Part shown: in pieces, positions 52,180 through 63,660 of the stretch | Layout of the letters: each line of letters begins with the position of its first letter | Position numbering within the stretch: position 1 is the first letter of the stretch | Source: Mugil cephalus | Taxonomy: Eukaryota; Chordata; Actinopteri; Mugiliformes; Mugilidae | Direction of reading: 5' to 3' | DNA length: 64,000 nucleotides | NCBI RefSeq assembly: GCF_022458985.1 | Contig: NC_061774.1 | Coordinates: forward strand, 13,692,616 to 13,756,615 | Made by a program: the position numbers and the translations under genes | The notes under the pieces: model-generated | What the model saw: the letters and a program-made list of their open reading frames with translations, nothing else | Told to the model about the DNA's origin: nothing | The model's database searches: none

Positions 52180-54510
52180 TTACAAGAGATACCTCTCCAT
52201 GCCTGAAAAGTTAGGAATGAAAGGTCGACAATAAGAACACATTCCCAAGAAGGAAAGAACTTGTTTCTTTGTGATGGGTTTAGGAGTGGCATCAATGGCC
52301 TTAACACGTTCGGGAGACAACGTTTTTCCACTGGGGTGTCAGAAGGTGACCCAAGAAAACAACTTCCTGGTTGAAGTTTGCACAAGGAGGCTTTATGGCC
52401 TTCTGCAGCGAGATGGCAGAGACGTTTCACTTTATTGTTTTCACACTGTTGTTTGGAAGGAGCAACTATCAACAAGTCATCTACATATTATAACAGCGCC
52501 ATTCCTGGAGTGAGTGTCAGAGAAGAGAGACTCTGAGCTAGAGCCTCGCAGAAAATGGTGGGGCTGCATGTCAACCCTTAACAGAGTCGAGTCCAAGTGT
52601 ACTTCTTCCCTTCGAACTGGCAGGAAAAATAGGTGTTTGAACGGGTGAGTCATGACACGGAACGATGACTCCGGCCGACAGTAGGGACTTGAAAACAGGT
52701 GTGATCCCCTCTATAGCCTCCTTTCTAAGCGGATATTGATGTTGTTGTGGTCTGTAGCCTGATTTCGGTACAATTTTGACTGGAGGACAATCTTTAATGA
52801 GGCCTACCATGTTTACTGATAGACCTCAAAGTAGCAGGAACTTGCATCGTGGGAGGGCTCGCCACAAGCTGCACAGAGCGGAGGCAATGACATTTGACCA
52901 ACTAAGGAAGTCTGTATGTGTTAGTTGATTTAAAATAGAGGAGCTGTGGTCTGGTGGGGGAAGGAGAGTAGTCGCGTACTTGTGTGACTTTCTTCATGAA
53001 CTCGCCCACATTTGCCTACTTCCAGCCTGCGGTAGGTTTGGTTAGAGAAACATGAGGTACAGAGCCCGAGACATGATAGCATTTCTGCTGTGTGTCTGTG
53101 AGTGTGACAGAGTAAGCACAATAATCATCATCAAAATACAGATCTGTCAGGGTCGGACAATCATTCAGTTCTCTGTAAAAGCTCGCTTCAAAGTCAGAAT
53201 CTGGTCCACGTGACACAAAAGCTCTGCAGTGGAGACTTTCAGGTTTCATTTTGTCTGAGGAGGAATTTAGGAATGGTGCAGCTGTCTCTACCAGAGAAAT
53301 GGATGTATTACAGAATGTGTGGCACCTGAGTCCACCAAAAAGGTGATATTTTTCCCTTGAACATTACACACAATAGTTGGCATTTTCTTATAAGCATCAT
53401 TATTTAAGGTTACATAAGTTCTCTCGGGGGTGAGGAGGCTCTGTTCTAACTAAGAGATCTTTCCCTGAACTAAAGCAACCTGTGTATCAGTTGCAAGCGG
53501 CTCTTCTTTGTGGTGAGCATTGTGTATGTGTGTCACTGTCAGACCAGATCTCAGTCAGAGTGAGGAGACTGGAGCTGTCACTTTTGCTGGTTTCCTAAGT
53601 TCGGGCAATCTCTGGTCCAGTGTACGGCCTGTCCACATCTGTAGCATCGGTCACTTGGCCAGTCATCTCTTTCTCTGCCTCTTCCTCGTCCCCTGCCATG
53701 GCCACGCCCTTGATAGTGTCCTTTTCCCCCAAACATGAACAACTGCCCTGTGAATTGTGCCATTGTGAGGTTTGCATTGTATGTGGTTGAACGTCCAACT
53801 CATCTTGCATTCTGTGGAGCTCTGACATGATGGGATAATGTCCCGATGTGGCTGTAGGTGTGTGTATTGGCGGTTTATCTTTCCCTTTCACTTCAATTCT
53901 CTGCCTGATTTCACATTCATCCATCCACAACTTCCACACATCCATTTCATTCTCAAACTCTTGTAGTTTCCTTCCATTCACTCTGCTTTTGCTTTCATCT
54001 ATATCTTTCTGTGTACTCGCAATTTTCTCAACTTATTCTCGCTCAGGCTGCCTTCACTTGGGAAACCACGTTCATTACTCCACTTAGACATACATTGCAC
54101 AGATTTGTTACCATATTTCTTTTTCATTGGTTGGCATATAGGAAACTGACAGTTTTCATCTGGAGATCGACCTCTGCTGCTGTGGACCCCATTTTTCCAA
54201 CCGGACTTTAAGGCGAACTCGATCTGTGGATGTTTTGACATGAAATAAAAGTTCTTTCTTACCAGTCAGGGTTCTTTTTGTTCAGATACTGAGGTGACAG
54301 CCGTCTCCGATGTCCGGTCCACTCCACACATCTTTTCCATGAACTTTCCACCATTTGAGTCTTACTTCTTCTTAGACAGGAGGTGAGAAGATCAAGAGGA
54401 AGTGTAAATCACGGTGTAAATGTTCAGGGTGTAGCAGGAATAATCCTGGGTGGCCAACCACTGTCCATGGAGACGACAATCAGCCTGGTATTCCACTTAT
54501 GACACCAAAT
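52180..54510 (-). mobile_element. Endogenous retrovirus fossil, class I (gamma/epsilon-like), copy 2
   Basis: Same arrangement as 34680-36760. On the minus strand come gag-like sequence with a CCHC zinc knuckle (about 54240-53578), a protease/pol-like stretch (about 53249-53016) and reverse-transcriptase pieces (about 52810-52173). It is broken in many places. A primer-binding-site-like stretch borders the LTR-like segment at 54511. Its high similarity to copy 1 comes from the segmental duplication, not from two insertions. Confidence 0.72.
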
Positions 54511-54950
54511 TGTGATGGCAATTCTTGTTTTCCTCAATAAAATATCGTTCAAATGATGGCTGTCCAGTCAGTTGTTCTATATGCAAAGCTAGGTTTATTC
54601 TTACCCGGGGAGAGCAGCTCTGTGTACGACAGGAAACAACTCTGACTCTCCTTCGTATTCACATTCTTTTATAGCAGTGCACAAACATCTTAAAATGACA
54701 GTTATACAGAACGTGTGAGCACATCTTTTCCATGAACTTTCCACCTCTTGAGTCTTACTTCTTCTTAGACAGGAGGCGAGAAGATCAAGAGGAAGTGTAA
54801 CCGAAGTCAAACGAGACAACTAAAGGTCTTCAGTCTGCACATAGAAGATACAACGTAACATCACACTTACTATGAACTTTCTATGAACTTCTGCTGAGCT
54901 TATTTCAGCTTGTTAAGAACTCACATAGACTAAAAGGTCACTTAAGCAGA
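54511..54950 (-). mobile_element. LTR-like segment of retroviral fossil copy 2
   Basis: On the minus strand a TATAAAAG box (54666-54673) is followed about 70 bases later by AATAAA (54594-54599) and a terminal CA at 54511, the order expected in an LTR. The outer boundary is uncertain. A segment of about 80 bases from within it (54722-54801) also occurs near 54326-54408 and, in the first fossil copy, near 36808-36890. Confidence 0.5.
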
Positions 54951-54974
54951 GAGAGAAGTAAGAATAAAATGTAA

Positions 54975-55288
54975 TCACATAGTGCTGATGCCTCCCAGCG
55001 AGAAGGTCCGGGTTCGTGTCCAGCTCAGGTCCTTCTGGATGGAGTTTGCATGTTCTCCCTGTGTCCACGTGGGTTTTCACCAGGTTCTCTGGCTCCCACC
55101 GCCAAATGTTCATGCTCGTTAGGCTAATCTGTGACCCTAAATTGACAGTGCAAATGGTTGTTTGTCTCTGTGATAGGCTGATGCCCTGTCCAGGGTGTAC
55201 CACGCCTCTCACCCGATGCCAGCTGGGATAGGCTCCAACAACCCCTGTGATCCTAGTGAGGATTAAGTGGTATGGAAAATGAGATGAG
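54975..55288 (+). repeat. tRNA-derived SINE, copy 2
   Basis: Duplicate of 37078-37392 with the same head, body and tail. The stretch ggatggagtttgcatgttct is closer to the family consensus here than in copy 1. Confidence 0.8.
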
Positions 55289-55559
55289 ATATTCTTGATG
55301 TAATGTTACCGACCACCAGACCCTGAGTTGTCTCAATCTCTTTTCTGAAGCTGATGACTGACAACATCTGAATGTGTGTAACGTTAAACATTTACTGTTT
55401 CTTTGTTTCTGGGTAATGTAAAGGAGCTTCTCTCAAAGATAAACAGGAAGGAACAAATGGCTGCAGACTATTGGTGCTAACAGTCTCTTATTTCACACAT
55501 GCAGATAAATATATTTGTATATATTGAGTACAGTTCGACGTTATCTTTTGTGTTGTGTT

Positions 55560-56100
55560 ACTCAAATAATGACCCATCAATCTATTATCTATATTATCCA
55601 AGTCTACTATGAAGGAAATGCTGCAAAGACCAAATACAGAGGGTTCACAGGTTACAAACTATTCATAAACCTCAAGAATGGAAAGACCAGATCAGCCTTT
55701 GCCATAAAAACATCCAAAATAGACAGAGCAGCAGAGTCCTGGGACAGTATTCTGCCTCTGGTTCTGATTATTAATGAGGCAACGATGGACAAAAGTAGTC
55801 GATGGATCCTGAAGTGTACAGAGATAAACTGTCAGCTCAAGTTCAGTGAAAAGATGCAAAGTTGAATGGATGGTGCTTCACTGTAATGACCCACAACATA
55901 CCGCCTGATCTGACAACATTACCTGATCTGACCCTGACACAAACAGACATCACACTTGATGAACACAAAACTAAAGGAACTGAGACCCAATTCAACGAAA
56001 AGCAACTAAAGTCAGTGGCAGTAAAGGCCTCGGCAAAGCATCACAAATGAGGACACTCACTGGAGCAATGACTGCCTGAAGTCACCTTTCCTCCCGATTG
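55560..56100 (+). mobile_element. Tc1/mariner-like transposase remnant, copy 2
   Basis: Open over about 80 codons (KYRGFTGYKLFINLKNGKTR, FAIKTSKIDRAAESWDSILP). It ends in FNEKQLKSVAVKA-type code, which corresponds to transposase C-terminal segments. It is a fossil piece, homologous to 37670-38215 and 27880-28065. Confidence 0.6.
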
Positions 56101-56767
56101 ATTGTGAGTATCGTCTAATTAAAACTGGGCCTATACTTTACCCTCAGCAAACAACAGTTGTGTCAGTGTCCAAACATTTATAAACCGTATATACGAAAAT
56201 CATTTGAAAACACATCAGTGTACAGTATGTAATGTTTATGGTTGAATCTACGGCGTCTTCAGAGGCCAAAGAGAGAAAAGATGACAACACTAACTTATTC
56301 TATCTCAGTCACTAAATGTAACAACAGGAGGAAGTGAAACATGGGTCTATATTATGATTTATTTTAACATTTATTCAAATGAACGTCCTTTTCTTTTGAG
56401 GCCAAATGACTCCACACACAATGCTGATAAAGTTCTAGTCCAACTCTAAATGAAGAATCCTTCGCTCTCTTTCATCATGTCAGAAGGCTCAGATGATGTC
56501 TGTAAAAGGGAAGTCAAGTTGATGCCACTGAATTTCCTGCTCTCTGCACACAAAAACATTACGATATTGCCAGTTCTCACACAGTCCTCTGTGGCTAACA
56601 CTGAATTTCCTGCTCTGAGAACACAAAAACATTATGATAGTGGTAGTTCTCACAAAGTCCTCTGTGTAACACAGCTCACTGCAGAGTAAGGGACACTTGT
56701 AGCTGATAATTAGATAAACTTTCTAAAGCTGCAAACTGACTCAACAGAGGCTGAACTGAGAGGAGAC

Positions 56768-59700
56768 ATGAAAGTTGTGTTTGGACTGTTGTTGCCGCTA
56801 CTTGGAGTCTCTCATGGTGAGATGTTTTTTCTGTCTCTACTTTTTTGTTCTGTTTTTCTCTACTGAAAACCAGCTGTGGTTGTTTGTGTCTTTGATAAAT
56901 TCAGATTCTGTCAAATACATACACAGATATATTTTAAGGCACTGCCATATTCTAAGATTCTAATTGAACATGAATCTTTCTTAAAGAAAATATATGATAT
57001 GAAATATGAATAACGAATTTGTAGCCATATATTTATCTAATAATTACTGTAGTCACAAGATCGATTAATTGTGTTTGTCAGTCAGCTGTGAACAGTGTTC
57101 CTCACAATACTGTGTTTCTTCAATGTTAATATTTAATTGTGAGTACTGGAATATGGATGTGTCTTTGGGTTGTTAATAATTTAAATCAAATGTTTCATAA
57201 TTTTGTTTGTGTTGTACGAGACCAACTTCCTGTCTGCATACTGTCATTGGTTCTGTTGTGGATAGGCCACAGGACTGTAAGGACTGCAGTTGAGTTTATT
57301 CCTTTGCCCATGTGCAGTCATGAAGATTTCCTTTCCTGGCCTGTGTCAGTAATGAATCAGCCTTAAGTCCAACTGTGGGACCTCTATCCATGGTTCAGCA
57401 TTGTACATTTCATGACTGCTGAAGATTAACTTGACTTTGAATAAAACATCTTGGCTCCTATTAGCAGGTCAGAGGTTTCCCTCTACTGGTTCATAAAGGC
57501 TGTGCTGTTGACTTCATATTTTGGCAAGAGTTAAAAACATTTTCATGTGGCCGTCCAGAAATAGAAAAAGGGAAAAAAAAACAAATAAAAAGACATAAAA
57601 AAGGAAAGAAAGAGAAGAGAAGATCATTTCAATGAGTTGAAATGATGATGTATTTCCAGTTGAGAGCTTTACATTGTGATAGAAATGGAGACTTTATATC
57701 TGTTTCCTCACAATAAAAAATATTCAGTCTACATGTTGACTATCAAAAGATCCAGTTTAATGGTCGACTATAACTTTGTTGAATGGATGAAAGTTTTTCT
57801 TAGTATCTGTCTTGTCAACCATGTTGTTAGTGGTGTCAGGTTGTTTAGATGTTGAAAATACTGTGAGGTTTCTTTTTTTGGTGAGTTAAGTTATGTTCAC
57901 TTCCTTTTTGTTGCCTCTCTATGTTCAGTGTTTGTAAAACCTCTTCTTGTGAAGGTGATCAGTCCATCACACATGAAGACTCACATCAGTTCCTCTTCTC
58001 AGCATCACAAACATACAACGCCCTGCTCAGTCAAGTTTTCACACACTCTTTGTCACACTTTTCATACTGTGAGGTGGATCGTTAACAAGACACCCTGTTG
58101 AGAGAGAAATAGGACTAAGGACATTATAAGGAAATATATATATTTTTTTTACAGCTGTAATGTGGTGTTTTTAAGGTTCATAACCATATTCACAGAGAAC
58201 ATTAGTGAGACAACAGCAAGGGTTGTTCCGGTGTTTTCTATTCTTGTCAAAGTCCACTTTACTGTAATGCCATGTTTTCCACACTGTCACATCTGAGTTT
58301 TATCACTGAGCTCATAGTTAGTGTTGGGTTGGACTGGACTGCATCATGTTCCTCTTTGATAGCAATGTTTCTAGTTTGATACACGTTCATGATGGTATCT
58401 TAGATATATCAGCTGTCAGTCTCAGAAGGAGGATGTTTCATTTAGTTCATCACACAGAAAAACACACTTGTCGAACTTGGGCTGAAAAAAGAAGAAAGTT
58501 GATACTGCTTCCCTTTCTTTTTTCTTCATATAACGAGAAGTTAGAAACAACGTTGTGCACATTTTCACACACTCCTCTGAGGCTGATCACTACCACAACA
58601 CACTGCTTTCTGTTGAGAGCAGGGTACATAGGTTTGACTTTGGGAGGAATTAGATAAAGTTTGAAAGCTGCTGAGTGACTGAACAGAGTCTGAAGAGAGA
58701 GGAGACATGGAAGCTGTGGGTGGACTGATGCTGATGATACTTGGAGTCTCTGATGGTGAGATATTGACGTGGTACTTTATTCAGGTTTCTAAAGATGGTT
58801 TAGTGGATGAAGTGAAATGTTAAACTTCTTGTTGACTGGTTCTGAAAGGAGGTTTGAAAGTCTCACACATTCATCAAACAGTTTGATTGAGGACAATGAA
58901 GATGACATGATAGTCTTTTATACACACGGCTTTAGTTTGTAACTTTCCATAAAGTGAAGACAGCTTGTCTCCCAAAATATCTACAGAGAAAAGATTAAGA
59001 TTGATGCTTTGTGTCTTTGGGGTTGTGACACAGACATGGTCTCAGTGAATTCTTTCTAGTTTGGAGAAAGTCACAACTGAGAGATTTACACTTTGGAGGA
59101 AGGACAATAAACAATAGTCATGTATCAGAGACCAACTAAGGATGATAAATTATATTTGTGTAACTCTGCTGTTACATTGTGCTTCATGTGGCCTTGAGCC
59201 TCTGTAACTTTGTTGAGTAAACCTGAAGAACAAAACCAGTGACAGATATAATGCCTTATATGTCCTTGTTCCAACACTTCCTTGTAGCTACATACTGCCT
59301 ACCCACTCTGAGTGACATATTCACATCTCTTAGTTTTATTGGCTGCACTACTGCTTCAAATGATTCTACTTTATTAATCATTTTATTCACATTTATTCAT
59401 AAAATGAACCAACAGATAATTTGGTGGGTTTAACTCAGTTGGACACACACAGGTCTGTAATTACTGGTTGAATTCAACTAATGTAAAAACTCTGTTTAAC
59501 AGATTAATGTTGTTAAATGAATCACAGCAGTTTTCCAGCCACTGACCTGTGAAATGCTCAACAGCAGAAATATATGTTTGATTGATTGTTTAGTCTGAGA
59601 GAGAAAAACCCACTAAGTCTGTTTAAGGTCAATGCATGTGACTGAAATATTGCAACAATTATGCTTCATGGTGGTAGAAATGAAATACTCTCAATGTTTT

Positions 59701-61524
59701 AATTCACAGGTGGAGAAACTTACTGTGATGGCAGACAGAGTGGAGCTCAGTGTTATGGAGCTTTGGGAGGAACTGTGGTCACCAGACTGATGGACAACGC
59801 CTTAGAAATATTTAGATGCAATGTGATAAATGGATCATCAGTAATATTAACATGGAGAAACAAAACGATTGTAACCAATGTGTTAAAAGACAGATCTGTC
59901 TTTAATAACAGTGATGGAACATTTAGGATCAATGACCTGAGCAGGAATGACAGTGGTCAATATGATCTGAGAAGCTTTGACTCAAATGGATCAAAATTAC
60001 CAGAACAGACTCTACAGTTGTTTATTGAAGGTAAAATACTTTTTTTTTCTACTCCTGGGAAATTAAGTCATATTTATAGATCTACATCTCAAATTGTATT
60101 GATTTATGTACAAACAAAGATATCTTACATTCACTTACCAGTTTTTAGGTTCACTAGTGAAAACAAATATAACAATCCTGAACTGAATCCTCCTTCATTA
60201 CTGTTACAGTTAGAGTCTAAATAATATACTTTGTATTCTGCATGTTTCTGTATTTATTTATTAAGAGATAATTACCTTGTTATCAAAAGTCATGTGTGTG
60301 TGTTTCTCTCAGCTCCGGTGTCCTCTGTCCATCTGGTCTCTGAGTGTCTGTCCCATGGAGACAAGTGGGTGTCCTGCTCCTCTGATGGAGGGGACAGTCC
60401 TCAGTACAGCTGGACTCTGGATGGACACTCAGTGACAGACGCTGAGCTCCTCCCTGGAAATAATGAGACTAACGTCATCACTCTGAAACAAGACGTCTCA
60501 GGACATCTGGTCTGTTCAGTCAGGAATCACATCAGTAGTGTCTCCAGAGGAGAGAGGATCTCTGCCTGTGGTGAGTGACAACATGATGAGAAATAACTTG
60601 GTAATCATGTTGGTGTCATAACATCAGTCATAAATGATCTTTGTTTGTTCATAGGCTTCATATTCATCAACTGCACCTTACCTAATGGGACATACATATC
60701 AGAGTGGGTGTTTGGGGCCAATAACACACTGTGTATTAACCCGACCACTGCCCCAACTCCTGCTCATCCCACTAGTTTGGGTAAGTAGACTACCATAGTG
60801 TCAAATAAACCCTACAATCAAACTTTGATCAGTGAAGAACCGTGGTACATTAATAAGTGAAACTCGACTGCCATGGATTAATTGACATTTTTTTTTTCTT
60901 TCTATCTTTGTTTGTCTTCCTAAAAAGACATGTATTGTTCTCTGATTTAAAGTCCATCTTTCTTCTGTCTTTTATCTTCCAACAGGCTTTTTCCCACTAA
61001 TAGTTGGTGTATCCTCAGCCCTGGTCATTGTCTTGGTTGTGGTCTTATCAGTCATCTGGGCTCAGAGGAAAAAGCAAAGAAACAACAAACCTCAAGGTAC
61101 AAAACTAAACTTCACTGGAGTCACAGTTATACCATTTTCTGAAATTAATTTTTAAAAAGATATTTCACACACAAACTGGAAACAGAGGCAAACAGTTAAC
61201 TTGGCTGTTGCTAATGCAGACATTGACGTACATGAATATTTTGTCTAAATCTCTTCAATAAAGCCAAATAAATGTATTTCCCAAAATGTGAAACTTGCTC
61301 TTTAATAATTAACAGTTTATGGTCCTTGTGTCTTTCCTTCCTGTTGCTCTACAGATGAAGAAATTGACCAGGAATTAACCTACGCTGATGTCAGTATCAT
61401 GCAACAGCAGGCTGAGCAAAGGTCGAATGTGGAGGTGGAGTATGGTCGAGTCAAGTCACGACCCCAGAAGACTGAACCAATAGAAGATGATTGTGTTTAT
61501 ACAAATATCCGTCAAGACGGGTGA
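56768..61524 (+). CDS. Unit C: CD2/SLAM-like receptor with ITIM-bearing tail, 344 aa
   Basis: Alternative signal exons are 56768-56816 (MKVVFGLLLPLLGVSH) and 58707-58755 (MEAVGGLMLMILGVSD). Then come V 59710-60030, C2 60313-60570, linker 60655-60780, transmembrane 60986-61096 and tail 61355-61524. All internal junctions are phase 1, and one signal exon plus the rest gives 1035 bases. The V domain lacks the canonical cysteines (GTVVTRLMD; DSGQYDLRSFDSNG) and the C2 has four. The linker carries FIFINCTLPNGTYISEWVFG. The membrane span is FPLIVGVSSALVIVLVVVLS with no charged residue, followed by QRKKQR. The tail has ELTYADVSI and VEYGRV, both fitting the ITIM pattern [SIVL]xYxx[ILV], plus DCVYTNI, which offers a YxN Grb2-type site. 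The expected role is an inhibitory surface receptor of leukocytes recruiting SH2 phosphatases; the ligand is unknown. AATAAA lies at 61584-61589. Confidence 0.85.
57110..57505 (+). repeat. Duplicated module (copy in unit C)
   Basis: Close match to 30525-30915, including the gaataaaacatcttggctcc end near 57440. It lies between the two signal exons of unit C, with no recognisable coding content. Confidence 0.45.
57940..58460 (+). promoter_or_regulatory. Upstream module before the MEAV signal exon of unit C
   Basis: A shortened version of the unit B module: the two blocks are partly fused and then lead to the same conserved 250 bases before the MEAV exon. Promoter role is inferred. Confidence 0.42.
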
Positions 61525-62348
61525 TTTAAGTTAAGTTAAGTTTTACTTTGAAAAAAAAAAGAGAAAATGTTGAAGGCTCTTATAATAAATGTTACTTTGA
61601 TAAGAAAATAAAATGAAAGACAGACAGAGGCCTCCACCATATAAAGAGACCAGACATGTATTTATTTGAGCTGTAGGAGGAAGCTGGGCCACCTGGATAA
61701 AACCCACACAGTCAGTAGGAGAAAATTAAATCTCCTCTCAAGAGACAGAATACAGTCCAGAAACTTCCTCAGCTCAACAGAGACAGAGGAGTTGAAACGA
61801 CGAGAGAGGTAGAAAACTCACACCAGTTCCTCTTCCCAGACACTGTTTGGTCATAGGGTGGCAGCACTGAGCCCTGTTTTACCGCAAAGTGCATTTTGAG
61901 TAATTGTTGTTTTTCTTCCTGCTGGATGTGGGGCCTGAGAATTGCAAAGTTTGTAACGGACACTCTGTTGCTTAAAAGAAAAGCTTAAAAAAAAAAAACA
62001 CACACACACACATGTTGGAAAATATTGTACAGTGGAACATAACTGTTTGTGAAGCAACCGAACATGATAATTGATAAAGAATGGTAATACATGATAGGCG
62101 TCAACCACGAGGTTACATGCTGACATTCCGACATTCTACTATTCAGACATGTCACCATTCCATAGGGAAATGTGCACACTTCCGAGTGTGTGTGTGTTCT
62201 TTTTTTTATGTTTTAAGACATGTGTGCAGATGTGATACAGTCAGTGGAAGCCTAATCGATAAACACAAAGTCTTGCCATCCGAAAGAGGAGGTACATTGA
62301 ATGGGAAGCAGACAGCCGTGGTTTTCAATCACACACTCCGATCATAGA
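61525..62348. other. Unit C 3' untranslated region and flank
   Basis: Begins with ttaagttaagttaag repeats and has polyadenylation signals at 61584-61589 and near 61607. The remainder is AT-rich with a CA run near 61997. No gene seen. Confidence 0.45.
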
Positions 62349-62353
62349 CGTTG

Positions 62354-62852
62354 GAACTAGGGGTGCGGGGGGTGACATAATGTATAGATCTATGCTTGTG
62401 CAGCCTGCCTGACTCCATGCAGCAGCCTGGCATCTAGCACAGTATGCATGGAGTCAGGCTGCATCTGACAGCTCTATCATAATACATCCAGGCTCCGGTC
62501 TCGACCGGACACGGAGTTTCTGATCATATCGTTCTCTTTTTTTTTTTTTTTTTTTTGTGTGTGTGACCCAGCTTGTATTTACAAGCTTGCCTCCAATAAA
62601 GGTCATCGGCTGTAGCCTATGTCACACTGAGCTGTCAGATGCAGCCTGACTCCATGCATACTGTGCTAGATGCTAGATAGACCCAGGCAGGCTGCACCAG
62701 CATAGATCTATGCATTATGTGAGTAAAATTTAAGTCAGACAAATTGAATTTAAATTCAGAGTCTTTTTTCTTTTTTATAAGTGTGCTGTGGGTAGGGAGG
62801 CTGATGGAGTGCAGGGGGCGGATAGGAGGGGGTGTGGCCGCACCCCTAGTTC
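62354..62852. mobile_element. Fold-back DNA element with long internal inverted repeats, 499 bp
   Basis: Outer ends GAACTAGGGGTGCGG (62354) and CCGCACCCCTAGTTC (62852) are perfect 15-bp inverted repeats flanked by CGTTG on both sides (62349-62353, 62853-62857). Within, gcatctagcacagtatgcat (from about 62430) and atgcatactgtgctagatgc (from about 62653), with the catagatctatgc stretches outside them, form further long inverted arms around a T-rich centre. Non-coding; superfamily not decided. Confidence 0.78.
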
Positions 62853-62857
62853 CGTTG

Positions 62858-63124
62858 TTTTGGTACTGTACATTTAAAATTGTTTGTTGAAAGGTTACAT
62901 AACATTGTGTTGCGTTGTTCTGTGTGATTAGTTCTTCGACCACTGCTTATTTTGGGACATTATATATACTTTATATATACATTATTTATTTTTTAAAATA
63001 TCAAAACTGAGAGCAGCCCTCAGATTTTTGGGTTATTGAAAGGCCATCTGAACTATTGCAAACAAAATTAAATCAGCAAACCCCCAATTATTGTGTCCTG
63101 TGTGTGTGTATTCAAACCCCATGG
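62858..63124. other. Unassigned AT-rich stretch
   Basis: No gene or repeat recognised. It ends where the duplicated receptor upstream module begins. Confidence 0.35.
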
Positions 63125-63490
63125 GCTACACACACATCAGAACATGTCATCAAAATGTCAACATCATGATCTTCAGAGATGTTGTGGCAGTGCTGCTGTT
63201 GCGTTACTTGATTTATGTTTGACACAGATGAGACAATAGACACATGACTGTAGTTAAAATAAAAAATAAACTGAGTAATGATAACAACTCAGGGGAGTTT
63301 GTTTTGATTCTCCACATACAGGATTTAAAAGGTTGATCAGTAATAGGAGACATTTTAAAATATTTCTAGTTTGATACACCTTCATGATGGTGTCTTAGAA
63401 ATATCAGCTGTCAGTCTCAGAAGGAGGATGTTTCATTTTATTTCAGAGGAGACATGGAAGCTGTGGTGGAATTAGCTTTGGGACCATGAA
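63125..63490 (+). pseudogene. Decayed 5' end of a further CD2/SLAM-like unit
   Basis: 63125-63445 repeats the upstream block of units A, B and C (aacatcatgatcttcagaga near 63161, ttgatcagtaataggagaca near 63331). It then jumps to gaggagacatggaagctgtgg at about 63446. This start codon context matches the MEAV signal exon, but after MEAVV the frame differs and soon stops. The piece between block and exon is missing. Confidence 0.6.
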
Positions 63491-63660
63491 GCCACAGGTT
63501 CAGATCCCCCTATGTCCATGGTACCTCAGCTGTGTCCATGACTGAGGACATGAGGAAGTCCACTGCTCCAGGTGTACACACTGCTGTGTGAATGAATGAC
63601 TGGATTAAATGAGACAAACTATTTCCCCATGAGGGATGAATGAAATAAAACACATTTCTC
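63466..63660 (+). repeat. Possible SINE-like insertion
   Basis: ttgggaccatgaagccacag and ggttcagatccccctatgtc resemble a worn tRNA-type B-box region. The right part (tggattaaatgagacaaact, then ccatgagggatgaatgaaat) resembles a SINE tail. Tentative. Confidence 0.35.
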
